A DNA stretch of 64,000 nucleotides, taken from the NCBI GenBank assembly GCA_023091665.1, contig JALJCQ010000030.1, forward strand, positions 2,296,501 through 2,360,500. The letters run 5' to 3'. Position 1 is the first letter of the stretch; each line of letters begins with the position of its first letter. The notes beneath the pieces are model-generated. The model was not told where the DNA came from, did no database searches, and was given only the letters and a program-made list of their open reading frames with translations. The DNA comes from Pythium myriotylum. Taxonomy: Eukaryota > Oomycota > Peronosporomycetes > Pythiales > Pythiaceae. Below, one piece after another: positions 40,304-54,975 of the stretch. Position numbers and translations under genes: made by a program.

Positions 40304-41338
40304 TTAGTACATGCTAGTTGGCGACGAGTTCATGCGCTCGAACTGAGCCGCCAATGCCTGCTTCTTGGTCAAGATCTCATTGCGAGCATTCGTCAAGTCG
40401 TTGCGAACGTCTGTGACGTTGATAGCATCCATAAAGTTGGCAAGCAGAGGGGCTTTGACGTTGGACGACGGGATGTTTCCTGTCGCAGTCGCCGGGTGGA
40501 GGAAGTCTTCGATCGCAAACGCGTAATGGTGGGCGATTGCAAAGATAAGCATCTCGACGCAGATGATGAAGTCGTTAAGAGCAGACGCGATCTTAGGCGC
40601 ATCCCAACATTCGGGACAGCCTATTCCCCACTTTTCAGAGATCACACCGACTGACTCCAGCAAGCTGATCATGAGCGATTGCCAGTATGTGAAGAAAATA
40701 ATTGCCTTGATCGCCAGGAACTTGGGCAGCGGGCGCACCGGTGCCAATTCTTCTTTCGTTCCCATGAAGAAAAGCACAAGACAGTAGAGTGCCCACGTCT
40801 GTGAGACTGAAAGGATGAAACAAATATAGCCGTAGTACACAAACGGGTTGAGGAAATCCCCTTCGCCGTAGACACCGGCTAGACTTGTAAAGAGCACGAC
40901 AATAGACATGAGGATTTTGGTCGGAATGTACTGGAGAATCCCGATCGTCGTGAGGCGCACGAACTTGCCACCCATTGCCCAGGAGTTCATGCAGCAGAAC
41001 GGAGTCACATGGTGCACCTGGCTCTTGGACCGAAGCGTGCTAGCTAGGACGGACTGGCCGCCGAGGAACTCGATCAGGAAGCAGTGGAACGAGTAGAGCG
41101 CAAAGGCTTCGTAGCAGTCACGGATTGTCTCGAATAGCAGCTTCTGCTCGTTGAACACGAGTGCCAGATACGACGTGAGCGCGTAGATAGGTACCATCAT
41201 GAGGATGCGGATCACGTGCTTGCGGATCTCGGGCGATGGGTTGTAGAGCAGGTGCGTCCAGATAAGCCACCCGGAGAGGATGATGGAGAGCAGCGTGAAC
41301 GCGCCAGAGATGGCGTAGGCCAGCGTCTCGATCTGCAT
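40304..41338 (-). CDS. TMEM184/LAZ1-family membrane protein (344 aa)
   Basis: DUF300/solute transporter Ost-alpha family with about seven membrane helices: LAYAISGAFTLLSIILSGWL, VIRILMMVPIYALTSYLALV, ILMSIVVLFTSLAGVYGE, FVYYGYICFILSVSQTWALY and others. Family motifs are present: RDCYEAFALYSFHCFLIEFL and LPKFLAIKAIIFFTYWQSLM. Members sit in endomembranes or vacuole membranes; the transported substrate is not established. The C-terminal cytosolic tail is helical (NARNEILTKKQALAAQFERM). ATG 41338 was chosen over a GTG three codons upstream. No intron is seen. Confidence 0.88.
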   Translation of the reverse strand: MQIETLAYAISGAFTLLSIILSGWLIWTHLLYNPSPEIRKHVIRILMMVPIYALTSYLALVFNEQKLLFETIRDCYEAFALYSFHCFLIEFLGGQSVLASTLRSKSQVHHVTPFCCMNSWAMGGKFVRLTTIGILQYIPTKILMSIVVLFTSLAGVYGEGDFLNPFVYYGYICFILSVSQTWALYCLVLFFMGTKEELAPVRPLPKFLAIKAIIFFTYWQSLMISLLESVGVISEKWGIGCPECWDAPKIASALNDFIICVEMLIFAIAHHYAFAIEDFLHPATATGNIPSSNVKAPLLANFMDAINVTDVRNDLTNARNEILTKKQALAAQFERMNSSPTSMY

Positions 41339-41529
41339 GGTCGGCACTGGCGTTTGCAGGGAACGAGGCGGGGTGTCTCTGCCGCAGCCGACGCCGCCTT
41401 CAATTTGCCAGGTGACTGATGAGCTGCTCGCAAGAGGAAGAGAATCACTAGATACGGGCCACTATTTCGGACCTGCACTGTCACTGATTTGCAAAGTCCG
41501 ATTTTGAACATTAACTGCCAATGAAGTTC

Positions 41530-44500
41530 TTAACGCCGACTCTTGCCGTTGCTGCTGCTGCTGCTCTTGCTCTTCTTTTGCTTCTTTGATCGACGGTAGT
41601 CCTCGTCATCGTCTTCATCTTCTCCACGACTGCGTTTATCATTCTGCATTCGGTCTGCGGCCTGAGCTTCTCGTTCCAACTCTTCCCACGACGGGCCGTC
41701 TTCCTCTTCCTCAGAGGGCTCATCTGACTCATCCTCGGACACAATTGATGCCCAGTCCGAACCATCCTCTGATCCACTCGAATCACTACCCGAGTCGTCA
41801 TCATCGTCATCCTCACCGCTGTCACCACTGTAGTTACTGTCACCTTCCTCTTCGTCGTCATCATCTTCATCGTCTGACCCTTCCATCTATCACAGATTCA
41901 AGGATCGGTCAGTGTCCACGAGTCTAGGGTAGCAGGAGTCCTTCCTATCTTCAACTTACCTTAAGGAACTCCCAACCAGCGGGCTTTGGAACACCGTCTT
42001 CGTCCGTATCGAGATAGAAACGGTTGTCAGCCTTAATGGTCGCCATGATACTCTTCCAGTTCAAGTTGGCTGTGCCGGTAGTAAAACAGATATCGATATC
42101 GTCGAGCCATTCTTTGATTCTTTCCAGTTCAGCTGTCGCAACAGCGCTAATGCGGATTGGCATGATGTCGAAATTCTTGAACACAAATACAACATCGAAG
42201 TTCCGCGACGAAAACATAACGCGCTCAAAGTGAACATGCTCCACTTCGTCTAGAGAGACGATGAAGAACGGCATATCCGTGAGACTGACTAAGCAGTGCA
42301 CTGTTGGCTGTAGTAGCACCATCTCCTTAAAAGGAGTTCCCATGAAACCGAGCTCCCGGTATGGAATGTCGAATACGACTGGCTTGCCATAGCGCTCGGC
42401 CACGCCTTCCATTTTGTGGCAGAACTCTTTGAAAGTCGTGTTGAGCTTCTCACGGAGTGCACGCTCGCGGTTCTCCTCATCGAGTTCATCAGGATCGTAC
42501 ATCGAGCGGCGCCGATTATCGAGAGTCTGGGAACCTTCGATAACTTCTGTGTAAAACTGGACATCTAGTTGCTTTTTCTTCCCAATCATAATGTGGTTCT
42601 TCAGACGAAAGTGGATCAACACCACGAGCTCCTTATCACACGGCTGAAACACGGCGTGCTTGATGTTCGAGTACAAGATATCCAATTTCTGGTTCTTGTT
42701 GGAAGTGAAGCGCACACCGTTCGTATGGGCTTCAAGCGTGCCATGGGTCTTTTTGCCTGTTAGGTGCGGACGTGCTGACAAGTCGATGAGCTTTGGTACT
42801 CGACGATCGCGGGTGAGAATCAGATCCTCTTGTGTGACTAGGTCGGACTCCTCCTGCTCGCGCTGTTCCCGCTGCTTCACACGCTTCTGCAACTCCTTGA
42901 TGAGACGAAACTGGTTGTTCAAGTTGTGGGCATCCGATGAACGGAAGCCAAGTTCTTTGATGAACATTTTGTTGGGGAACTTGGTGATAACGTTGGCCAT
43001 TGCAGGGTGGACATCGCGCCCTAGTGATTGTCCAGGTACGTAAAAGTTGATTCGAAGGTATGTTGCCTTCTCTTCCTCAGACTTGCTCACGTTCTTGATT
43101 GTAGAGATGTGGAAAGGCACTGGGACACCATTGATCGGTAATATCACAGCCTCTGCCCGCATATCCACCATAACCTGTCTCTCCCTCAGGTCGGCTGGAT
43201 AATTCTGCGGACCAGAGTAGGCAACGATGCTCTTTTCCCGGCGTTTGTCGTCGGATTTATCACTGTTTTGTTCTTCGAGACGGCGCATTGCTTCCTCACG
43301 TTTACGACGCATCAACTCCGACTGGTGACGCTCGCGGCGTTCCTGATCTGTCTCTTTTCCCTCCAACTGACGCTGCTGATCTCGTAGTCGAGACTGGAGG
43401 ACCTGATTGCGCGTTCCGGAAAGAGACGTATCGATGGCCTGAATAGATTTCGGCTTATCTTCCTTAGACTTCTTCTTTGTCGGAGTTGGCTCCTCTTCAT
43501 CATCAGCGATATCATAGCGAATCTTACTCCACGCCTTGGGGACCTTCGTAAAATACTTCGTCTCATCTTTTTGGACGACGATTGTATCCGCGAGCAAGAT
43601 TGAGTAATTCTCGATCTTCTTCTTCTTTCGTTGTGACTCGGGAATGGGAATATCGTGGAATCCGAATGACACATTAAATGCCATGCCTTCGACAATCACG
43701 GTGTTGTTCTTCGGGGTCAGCAGATTGCTTGACTCGCGAAATTCTAGGCCGATGCCAAAGCCCAGATTCTTGGTTAATTTGGCAAACAATGCCGGATTTC
43801 GGGTCTGGATGAACTTGCGGACTTTCTCCACTACTTTTGCCACGGTCTTACCGGGTCGCAATTCCTGAATACACATGTCGTGGGCTTCTCGAAGCAGCTC
43901 GTACGATTTTTCCATTGAGCTCGTTGGGTCAATGAAGAAGGTACGAGCGACATTTGAGCAGTAGCCCTTGTAGCGCGCGCCCAGTGAGCAGATAATAACG
44001 TCGTACTTCATCGGATCCGAGTTACTGTGTGCACTTGGCTTGAGATCATACTTCCCGCCGGACTGAATAATCGGCGGGTAGCACGGTTCGATATCGTTCG
44101 GATCGATCGTGACCTTGATCTTGGAGGGGTCTTCAAAGATCTCTTCAAGATCCGCGGAGAGCTTGTCGTGCTTGACTACTTTCTCCTCGTCGATGATCAT
44201 TTCCATGTCCTCCAAGAACTTGCTTTTGAAGATTTTGCTCGTCAATGCGCCAGCCCATCGAATGTTCTCTACTTCCTCAGCCTCTTTGACTGACAGCGCG
44301 AGCTCGATGCCTTTGCTCACGTCGACCTGCTCGAGTTTCGTGCCTTCGAGCGCCTTGTTGAAAGTCGACACGAGCTCGCCCTGCGGAGACTCTTTCGTGA
44401 GCACGCCGACCTTGGCGCCACTCGCTTGGACCGCGTCCATGAGGATCTTGTAGTTGGCTTCGTTGTTGTCTGCTTTGTTTCGCATGAGCAGCTGGAGCTT

Positions 44501-44961
44501 GACGGTCGAGTCGGCGTTGCCGTCCAGAATCGCCTCAAGCATGGCGTCTACACATCCACAGGGTGCTGGTTATAAAGCCGCTGGAGGCGTTGGCGCGCCT
44601 GAACCCACTACTCACACTTTTTGCCGCTCGTGAGCACGAAGAGCGTCGAGGGCGTGAAGACCATGATGGTCTCGGGGAACTCGACATACCCGAGCAGGTA
44701 GATCTGCAGCACGGCCGACTTGCGGTAGCCGGACTCGTCCTGCTGCGCGCGGCCGGCGAGCACGCAGAAGGCGTCGGCGCCGGCCCAGGCCGGCTCGGCC
44801 TTGCGCTCGCGCCAGGACGCGTAGAGGTTCTGGAGCCGCCGGAAGAAGAGCTTGCCGTCGAGCCGCGGGCCGCTGGCCTTGGGCTCGGCGGCGCTCTCCG
44901 TCTTCTCCGTCTTGACGACCACGGCGTCGCCGTTCTCCTGCTTGACGACCACGTCCGCCAT
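41530..44961 (-). CDS. SPT16: FACT complex subunit SPT16 (3 exons, about 1096 aa)
   Basis: Histone chaperone that, with SSRP1/POB3, moves nucleosomes ahead of polymerases. Exon 1 44961-44616, intron 44548-44615 (68 nt), exon 2 44547-41960, intron 41887-41959 (73 nt), exon 3 41886-41530. Order: N-terminal lobe (LDGKLFFRRLQNLYASWRER), aminopeptidase-like domain without metal ligands (MKYDVIICSLGARYKGYCSN, GLEFRESSNLLTPKNNTVIV), charged middle (RDQQRQLEGKETDQERRERH), tandem PH-like middle domain (HTNGVRFTSNKNQKLDILYS, FDIPYRELGFMGTPFKEMVL, NLNWKSIMATIKADNRFYLD) and an acidic C-terminus (DDEDDDDEEEGDSNYSGDSG) ending in a basic Ser/Lys patch. Length and architecture match SPT16. Head to head with the nuclease gene, with 165 bp between ATGs. 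Confidence 0.95.
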
Positions 44962-45126
44962 CCTCGCGCCAATTCCAAGTGGGGCTCCCGCGCCAATGGG
45001 AGCCGATGGGGAAAAAACCCCACGCTGCCACCCCCGAGGTTTTTCGCTCCCCCGCCACCCCTCGGTGCCTTGGCGCCAAGTGAGGCTTGCATTGGGCAGA
45101 GCTGCTCGTCCGTTTGGGCAGCCGCC
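44962..45126. promoter_or_regulatory. Divergent promoter, SPT16 and PD-(D/E)XK nuclease gene
   Basis: 165 bp between ATGs, with GGCGCCAA/TTGGCGCC-like inverted motifs (near 44986-45000 and 45070-45080: GCGCCAAT... and TTGGCGCCAA) that could bind a shared factor such as an E2F-type protein. Inference from motif only. Confidence 0.4.
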
Positions 45127-46008
45127 ATGCGCCGGCGCACGATGCTGCTCTTCGCGAGCGAAGTGCCCGTCGTGAGCGCCATGAACCCGTACCGACAGAT
45201 CGAGGACGTCTTCCTCACGGCGTGGAAGCGCACCAACCCGTCGCAGGTCGCCGCGCTGCAGCAAGACCTCCAGGTCGTCGTCGCCTCGCCCGAGGACAAG
45301 ATGCAGGCGCTCGTCCAGGACCTCGGCGCGGCCGCGGCCATCCAGGCGCTCGTGCAGCAGGCCGCCGCGGCAGACACTATTGCGCATGTCGCAGAAGCCG
45401 CCGCCAAGCTCCCGGACGCGATGCCGGCCGAGACACCCGAGGCTGTCAAGAAAGAAGTCGCGCAGTTCTTCCAGTCCGAGATGAACAAGAGCTTCGGCGC
45501 CAGACAAGAGTCGCCGGCGATTCTCGCGTACGAGAGGGAACACAAAGTGGCAGTCAAAGAGCGCAATCTCTCGTTTTTCAAGAAAAAAGTGGCGCGAGTG
45601 GGAAGATATGACCTGCTCGTCGGCGGCAAGATCGACGGCCGAGCCGACGGCAAGGTGATTGAAGTCAAGAACCGCCTCTCCAGGTTTATTTCGCCCCTGC
45701 CGCAGTACGACATTGCGCAGTTGCAGACCTACCTCTTCATCCTCGGTGCATCGGAGGGCGAGCTCGTGGAGTATTTGCGCAATGACAAGGCACAGTCGAG
45801 GCTCACGAAAGTCGCTTGGGATGGGGTCATGTGGGAAAAGCAGATCGCTCCGTTTGTCGTGCGCTTTGGCAGCGCTCTTTCACACTTCATGGAAGATCGA
45901 GAAGCTCAGGTTCAATTTCTCAAAACAGAGGACGCGGCGGTACAAAAGGAGATCATTCGACACCATTGGATGCTTCCAATGGATGACCTTTCATGTGAAA
46001 AATGGTAA
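45127..46008 (+). CDS. PD-(D/E)XK nuclease-superfamily protein (293 aa)
   Basis: Single exon. The C-terminal half carries the restriction-endonuclease-like core: GRYDLLVGGKIDGRADGKVI with the metal-binding Asp, then VIEVKNR (the E-x-K motif), followed by YDIAQLQTYLFILG, the Q-x-x-x-Y helix seen in RecB/YqaJ/Cas4-like nucleases. The catalytic residues D, E, K and Q are all present, so activity on DNA is plausible. The N-terminal ~140 residues are Ala/Gln-rich helices. No signal or membrane segment is seen, and its partner and pathway are unknown. Proteins with this core occur in protists and large DNA viruses. Not bacterial-looking in codon use or context. Confidence 0.75.
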   Translation: MRRRTMLLFASEVPVVSAMNPYRQIEDVFLTAWKRTNPSQVAALQQDLQVVVASPEDKMQALVQDLGAAAAIQALVQQAAAADTIAHVAEAAAKLPDAMPAETPEAVKKEVAQFFQSEMNKSFGARQESPAILAYEREHKVAVKERNLSFFKKKVARVGRYDLLVGGKIDGRADGKVIEVKNRLSRFISPLPQYDIAQLQTYLFILGASEGELVEYLRNDKAQSRLTKVAWDGVMWEKQIAPFVVRFGSALSHFMEDREAQVQFLKTEDAAVQKEIIRHHWMLPMDDLSCEKW

Positions 46009-46064
46009 CGCCTGAAACACTAATAAACTGCGCGCATAATCGTCACTGGATTTCTCGATGAACG

Positions 46065-48284
46065 ATGCCGTCGGTGCAGCTCCGCGCAGAGGAGATTCGC
46101 GAGACGGTTCGCGCAGCATTTGTCCACTTCGATGTCGATCGAAATGGCGCCATTGATGCGACAGAACTCCGAGCACTCGTGGCGGAGCTAGGCGGGTATC
46201 TCACCGATGACGACTTCACCTCAGCGCTATCTTCGCTCGACCGTGACCAAAACGGAATCATTGATGAAGAAGAGTTCACGGTATGGTGGATGGCCCGAAG
46301 CGGAGATCTCGACGGCGACGGTCACATGGGAGAGCTAGAGCGGGCACTTGACCGCATCAAGAATATCGGGCAAGACCGCTTTCGTGTCGATATCCATGTG
46401 GCGTCTTGGCGCGGAATGAGGGATGCCGTCAATAGGCTACTAGAGGAAGACCAAGAGCTTGTAAACGAAGTTGACTCGACTGAATATGGTGTGCGTGCGA
46501 TTTGGCAGCGATATCTTATTAGACTAAGGAGATGTCACTATGGAGGAGTACGTTTGGCGTAGGGGGGCAATGTCGCGCTCCATTATGCTGCGTACCGTGG
46601 TCACGTGGAGATCTGCGAGTTGCTGGTACGAGAAACAGATACTCTCGCTCGCAAGGTTAAGTGCAATACCATTTCTAGATCGCACGAGGTGCCAAGGTCA
46701 ACGCAATCAACGCTGCGGGGTGCACCCCAATATTCCTCGCCTCACAGCAATCTCAAGGCGCGGTGGTAAAATTTTTGTTGCAGGTATCGCCCCCTTTCTC
46801 CACCAGTGAGATGAATGTGGGAATTGACTAGCATTCTATCCAGCATGACGCCAGCCTTCGAATTCCAGAGAGTAAAGTATGTTTTTCAAGGAGTCATGAC
46901 CTGATTCAATGCTCTGTGACTTCTTCAATTCGAGCAGCACCAGTTCACAGCAATCGATGTGTGCTCTTGTGACGTAATTCTTGCTGACATTCGGGCTCGA
47001 TCTGGAGGAAGTGTGTCATCTGAGTCGCATCTCATCAATCGGAAGAGCTGACCAGAGTCATTTCGTAATGCCCCTGCAGCACCCAGTATCCCGTGCGCAC
47101 CAATAATTGAATCCGCCCAGGAAACATCCATCTCAATCACATGGTAAGTAGATGCAGGTTGCGTCTATGATATCAGTTAGGCTAAAGGTCTCGCTAGGAT
47201 GACTCCAAAAGAAAGACACGATCAGCTTACGCCGATTTCGGCATACAAGATCAAGGCAGTTGCAAGCAATAATGCTGCACCAACGTGCTCGATTCTCGTG
47301 GAAGCAAGGCCGACAGAATGTCAAGTCAATGGCTTGAAATCAGACACGGAGTACGTTATCATGATCGCTGCGATTAATCTTCATGGAATGAGCGCCTTTA
47401 GTGCACCAAGTCTCCCGATCCGAACCTGCCCAGGCAAGTGTGTTCTCCTATATACGACTCTCTTCTCCAAAACGTATGACCACGATGAACCTGCACTAGC
47501 TCGACCATCAGCACCGATTGAGACTCACGTTCGTGCAGTGGATGCGACGACAATTGAACTGAGCTGGAATCGCGGGATCGGTGACATCACCCACTTTCTC
47601 CTCGAGCAATGCGTGGATGCTGCCAACAACTTGTGGAAACAAATTGCCAACGTGGAAGCCCACGGGACGAGGTAAAGCAGAATTGAAGGGGTAACGAAGC
47701 CTCGAGTCTGTTCTGAGTATCAATGCCTAGAATTCGTCACGTCGTCGCCAACCTCTTCGTCGGTCAGACGTACCGCTTTCGAGTCGCAGCAGTGAGTGCT
47801 AGCGCCGGTCGTAGTGATTTTTCTTCCCCGGTTGAAGTCAAAACAAAACTGGGGCATGAAAGTGGTAAGAAAGACGTGCAACGAGGCGGCCAATGCAAGC
47901 TGGCGAGAGTCACAGGAGCGATCTCCGATTTTGGTGCGTTTTATGTACTTACGAATGTTTCAATACTGTTAATTGATGAAATGATCAGTTCGCATGGGAC
48001 GAGCATCTACGATGAGGTCTGAAACTGATTCAAACGGCGAACATAAGTATCCGTCTCCACGAGATACGATCACGCGTTTTGAAGAGGCCAAAGCACTTGT
48101 TGTAGCACCACGCAGTGTGCGAAGAATTACAACAGAAGCAACGGATCATATTCGGCTCGAAACTGCACTCGACAGCCTCCGTGTACCATACTATGAAGTT
48201 AAGTCAAGGGATGTCAACTCCACTGAAAGTGGTTCTTCAGAGGAGGGAGGTCATGTCTACTTTTCTGACGATGACAAAGAGTAA
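46065..48284 (+). CDS. EF-hand, ankyrin and fibronectin-III protein, multi-exon
   Basis: Exon 1 (46065-about 46490) has two or three EF-hands: FVHFDVDRNGAIDATELRAL, SSLDRDQNGIIDEEEFTVWW, and a weaker ARSGDLDGDGHMGELERAL. Later exons encode ankyrin text (GNVALHYAAYRGHVEICELL, RGAKVNAINAAGCTPIFLAS), then FN3 domains (SAQETSISITW joined in phase across 47141-47197 to MTPKERHDQLTPISAYKIKA; SAPIETHVRAVDATTIELSW; LFVGQTYRFRVAAVSASAGR). The C-terminus is acidic and polar (SGSSEEGGHVYFSDDDKE). One intron appears to be GC-AG (donor GCAAGT near 47432). The ankyrin exons 46560-46900 have unresolved borders. Calcium-regulated scaffold by domain content; no orthologue is named. Confidence 0.75.
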
Positions 48285-48331
48285 GGCGTCCAGGAAGCGG
48301 CCATTAGATAGTAAATTGTTTGATGTGTGAT

Positions 48332-51410
<3,079 letters not shown>

Positions 51411-51425
51411 CGTGCTTTCTCCGTT

Positions 51426-53859
51426 AACGATACGTGAGTTTGGAGAACAGACAATGGAGCAGAGTGCCTCGCAAGGGACACGAAACGGACCTGGCACTGA
51501 AGCTGAGGGAGATATGCTTCTATTCTTATAGCTGACTCCAGGGCCAAAAAGCTTCCATTTGGCACAACTCACAACTGACTGCATTGCTCCAAGGCGAAAT
51601 CGAGCTCGTGCAGCTCTGACTCCGATAATGGTCGCCACAGATCGTGGTCGTTCAAAAGTCGGCGGAGCGTAAAAGAACATGGCTTCGCACAACAGGAAGT
51701 GATCAATGACTACGGGCAACACGTACACTTTTTCAGTGCAGAGGAAGTGTGATGAAATCCTCCTGATCTTACCGATATGGTGGAAGGCGCGTCGTGGAGG
51801 AAGGACAACGCGGAGATTTCAACGTTCACAACGAGTTGGGATGATGACCCATCATTGTCTCGTCTTGACGCAAACACTAAGCGGTGCAGCCCTGGGCTCA
51901 TGGCAACAAACACGAATTTCCGCTACGAATAGTGAGGTGAATGCAGTGGCAAGCGCGTACTCCTCAACTGACCTACCACTGGCAACGCGTGCTGCTCCCA
52001 CAAATACACCTGAGGTGGGGAAGACTTGAGGGTCCATTCACTTGCCAAACCCGTGAGGAAAATCAACGCAAATCGATCGCGATGGCAGACTCGAAGCGTG
52101 ATGGAGCTTGTTGAGGCCGCCACAAGAAATTCGCTCGTGAACTGCATCAGCTGGGCTTCTCGAGTCAGATAGCTCGAGCAAAAGCTGTCGAGATTGGAAG
52201 GTAAAGTTGTCTGATACACCATCGCGAACAACATGATCGCCAAGTCTTCAAGCAGCATCGCTTCGCGATTCTCCACGACCATTTGGAGTCCTCTGAGCAC
52301 ACACAGAAAGAAAATACTCAATAAATGTATAAAACAACGCCGCGCAACACCTCACGTTGATTCGATATCCGGCAGCGGAGAAAACTCTAGCCGCCCGATC
52401 AGGACCCGGCGTCGGGACAGAAATACGTTCGCTGGAGTCAATCGCTGCCGTACGCCAAAATGACGATAACTCAATATGTAAACGGTAATAAGTCATCTGG
52501 CTCACCTCCCATTGATATGTTGACTGCTCCTGCAGGTCCAGCATTGCAAATATGATCTCCCGAGCAAAGTATCTACTTGCAAACCATCTTTTCGCGTCAG
52601 GAACACGACAAAGTAGCTGTGTGGCATAGCAAAACAGAGTCCTTTTGAAGTTTGTCTCCGTGAGACAGCAGAAGCTGGTCCAGGGTCGTCGTCTGCTCGA
52701 TTAAACTGATCGTTAGGTTGGTTGGCAAATTGATGATAAGCTAACGATGCTCACAGGCGCCAGCTCGAAGCAGTACCTGACTTCTGCACCATTTGTATCT
52801 CCCTTAAAGCAACCGAGATATTGGGGGATGTAGGGAGATAAAAGAAGTTGTCGATGTGCTGCAACCAGGGTTTCGAGCCACGTTAAGAACGCAGTCCTCG
52901 CTTGCTGAACCTTCGCTCCGATTGCGACGACTAACTCCGTCGTCGTTGAGCCTATCGATCCATCTATGGGCGGTGGAGTGCGGATAGTAGCACTGGCCAC
53001 AGAGACGGTGATATCATGTGCTTCCGACAGCCGCGGCGAGAAGGTTTCGAGAAGCACTACACGAGATTTCATGTCGGTGGGGTGGAGATCCAGATGAAGC
53101 GGCTTTCTACGTTGCTCTTCTCGCAAGATTAAGTGAAGATGCTCGGCCTGGAACTGCCACGCGGTCAAACATTGATGTTTATTTGCATGTGGGCGGATTG
53201 GAGCGCCCGTTGGTCTGTGCGGGAACGCGTGAGTAGTTCGACAATCAAGCTCGTGTAACAGTCGTTCATGCGATCTCGAAGAATTTCCCTCAGCTCCATG
53301 AAGACAGTTCGCTACTCTCTGAAGGAAGGACCGCACTGCCGTCAGGGGATCAAGTGATCGTTCGAGTAGCTCCATCTAGATGCCACTCGCCGCTATTAGT
53401 CCCAAGAAAACACGACTTGGCGCTAGATCTCACATTCTCGTTTAGCGTGTCAAGAACGGTGCGTGAGCAACTGAGCGCTTCGTCTTCTGACAGAGACCAC
53501 GACACGAGCTGATCCTGGAATCCACGAATGGAGCGAGGCCCACAGTACTTCGAAAGACAAAGAAATGAGTACTTGATAAACCAGATCAATAACCAAGAAA
53601 GCTTATCGATTACGTCGGTCTTGAAGCGTGCCTCCGTCTCCTTCGTGATCAACCGAGAAGTCATCAATTCCTGCAGGAAAGCTCGCCTGGTAATCGCAGG
53701 TTTCGCAAAAGTTGGTTCTACGTTGGGAGGAGCTGCACGGCCTTTGACCTACCACTGCACCTCGTTCACGCATCCTTCCAACCCGGTAACTGGCTTTGGT
53801 GTCAACCGATCGAAAACATCGCGATATGGGTCGTGTTGGGGGCCACCTTCCATTGTCAT
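51426..53859 (-). CDS. Unrecognised multi-exon protein
   Basis: Exon-like frames joined by GT-AG sites on minus: ATG 53859 (MTMEGGPQHDPYRDVFDRLT), then FLQELMTSRLITKETEARFK and LIWFIKYSFLCLSKYCGP, then FQAEHLHLILREEQRRKPLH, MKSRVVLLETFSPRLSEAHD, then AKRWFASRYFAREIIFAMLD, AIDSSERISVPTPGPDRAAR, GLQMVVENREAMLLEDLAIM, SPGLHRLVFASRRDNDGSSS and VIDHFLLCEAMFFYAPPTFE. Last frame ends at about 51426, 16 bp before the PI4K ATG. Mostly helical; I do not recognise a family. Borders near 53240-53380 and 51540-51590 are unresolved, so length (roughly 600 aa) is approximate. Its ATG is only 37 bp from the divergent Sel1-repeat gene. Confidence 0.5.
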
Positions 53860-53896
53860 TGTCCGCGAACAGTCGCGAGCAGTAATTAAAGTGAGA

Positions 53897-54898
53897 ATGA
53901 TGGGGTGCCGGACGATCTTGACTGCTATATTCTCTTTGTGCACAATACCAGCGTCGCTCTCGCATCCCAACGTTCAGCTCTTTACTGGTGACAGCATTGG
54001 CTCTCTGCTCAGCGCATCAACGTTACCCCAGTCGGCACCAGTGGACGGCATTACACTGCAGAGGATTACTACTCAGGCCCTACAGCACGAGCAGCCGGAT
54101 GCCACCTACGTGCTCGCGATGCTGAAGTTCTACGGGCAGGGAGTCGAGGAAGATGTAGTCGGTGCAATCCGACTCTTGAAGAAGTTGGCTCAACGAGGCC
54201 ATCGAGACGCCGAGTTCACGCTTGGCGTGCTATACACGAGTAGCACAGAGGAACTTCCACGAGACAACGTACTCAGCGCCGCATGGCTCGCGTCCAGCGC
54301 GAACCACGGCCATCCCGATGCCAAGTGGATGCTTGCAGAGTGCTATAACGAAGGCCGTGGAGTGAACCAAAACGTGGGGCGTGCGTTGGAGTTGCTGATG
54401 GATGCTGCTCTGAAGGACCAGAACCCACACGCAATGTTTCGGCTCGGAGTCATGTTTGAATACGGCCGTGGAGTGAAGCAAGACGTTGCGAAGGCGGCGC
54501 AACTCTACCAAGTGGCCAGTGACGAGCACGTGGTCGATGCTACGTTCTATTTGGCGTTAATGCATGCCTCCGGTCGCGGGGTGCCGAAGAACAGCAAAAA
54601 GGCTCTAATTCTGCTCAAAAATGCTGCTGATCAGGGTCATGGCCCAGCTCTACTTTACCTCGGAGAGGTGTATGCCGACGGAGTTGGCGTCACCGTTGAC
54701 TACTCTCTGGCTCTTCACTTCTTTAAGTGTGCTCTGAGCTTTTCCTCGGACAGCTACATCCGCTCGACGGCTCAGATGCGCATAGATGAGTTAGAATGGG
54801 TTTTGCTGGAAGCAGAACGACTCGCACGAGACCAGGAGAGACAACTCGGTTTGCCCCTTCGAGTTGAAGTCGGGACAATCGACACATCGCACAAATGA
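53897..54898 (+). CDS. Secreted or ER Sel1-like repeat protein (333 aa)
   Basis: N-terminus MMGCRTILTAIFSLCTIPAS is a good signal peptide, cut after about SLS. At least five Sel1-like repeats follow, each a ~36-residue helix pair with A-x-Y-x-L/G-x-x-Y motifs: DATYVLAMLKFYGQGVEEDV, DAEFTLGVLYTSSTEELPRD, DAKWMLAECYNEGRGVNQNV, HAMFRLGVMFEYGRGVKQDV, DATFYLALMHASGRGVPKNS, PALLYLGEVYADGVGVTVDY. Repeats like these in SEL1L/HRD3 act in ER-associated degradation, but this protein is shorter and has no membrane anchor or KDEL-type end (it ends DTSHK). Start: ATG 53897 or 53900. An in-frame reading extends upstream to 53528 but lacks support. Confidence 0.85.
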   Translation: MMGCRTILTAIFSLCTIPASLSHPNVQLFTGDSIGSLLSASTLPQSAPVDGITLQRITTQALQHEQPDATYVLAMLKFYGQGVEEDVVGAIRLLKKLAQRGHRDAEFTLGVLYTSSTEELPRDNVLSAAWLASSANHGHPDAKWMLAECYNEGRGVNQNVGRALELLMDAALKDQNPHAMFRLGVMFEYGRGVKQDVAKAAQLYQVASDEHVVDATFYLALMHASGRGVPKNSKKALILLKNAADQGHGPALLYLGEVYADGVGVTVDYSLALHFFKCALSFSSDSYIRSTAQMRIDELEWVLLEAERLARDQERQLGLPLRVEVGTIDTSHK

Positions 54899-54975
54899 GA
54901 AATCTCCAGTTTACCTAACGCTGTATTCGAAGAAAAATCAATACTATGCAATTGCGCTTCTAACGAAGAAACACT

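Noticed and set aside
44535..45713. 392-codon minus-strand ORF across the SPT16 start and the nuclease gene
   Set aside because: It overlaps the first exon of SPT16 in another frame and the nuclease gene antisense; the text is low-complexity.
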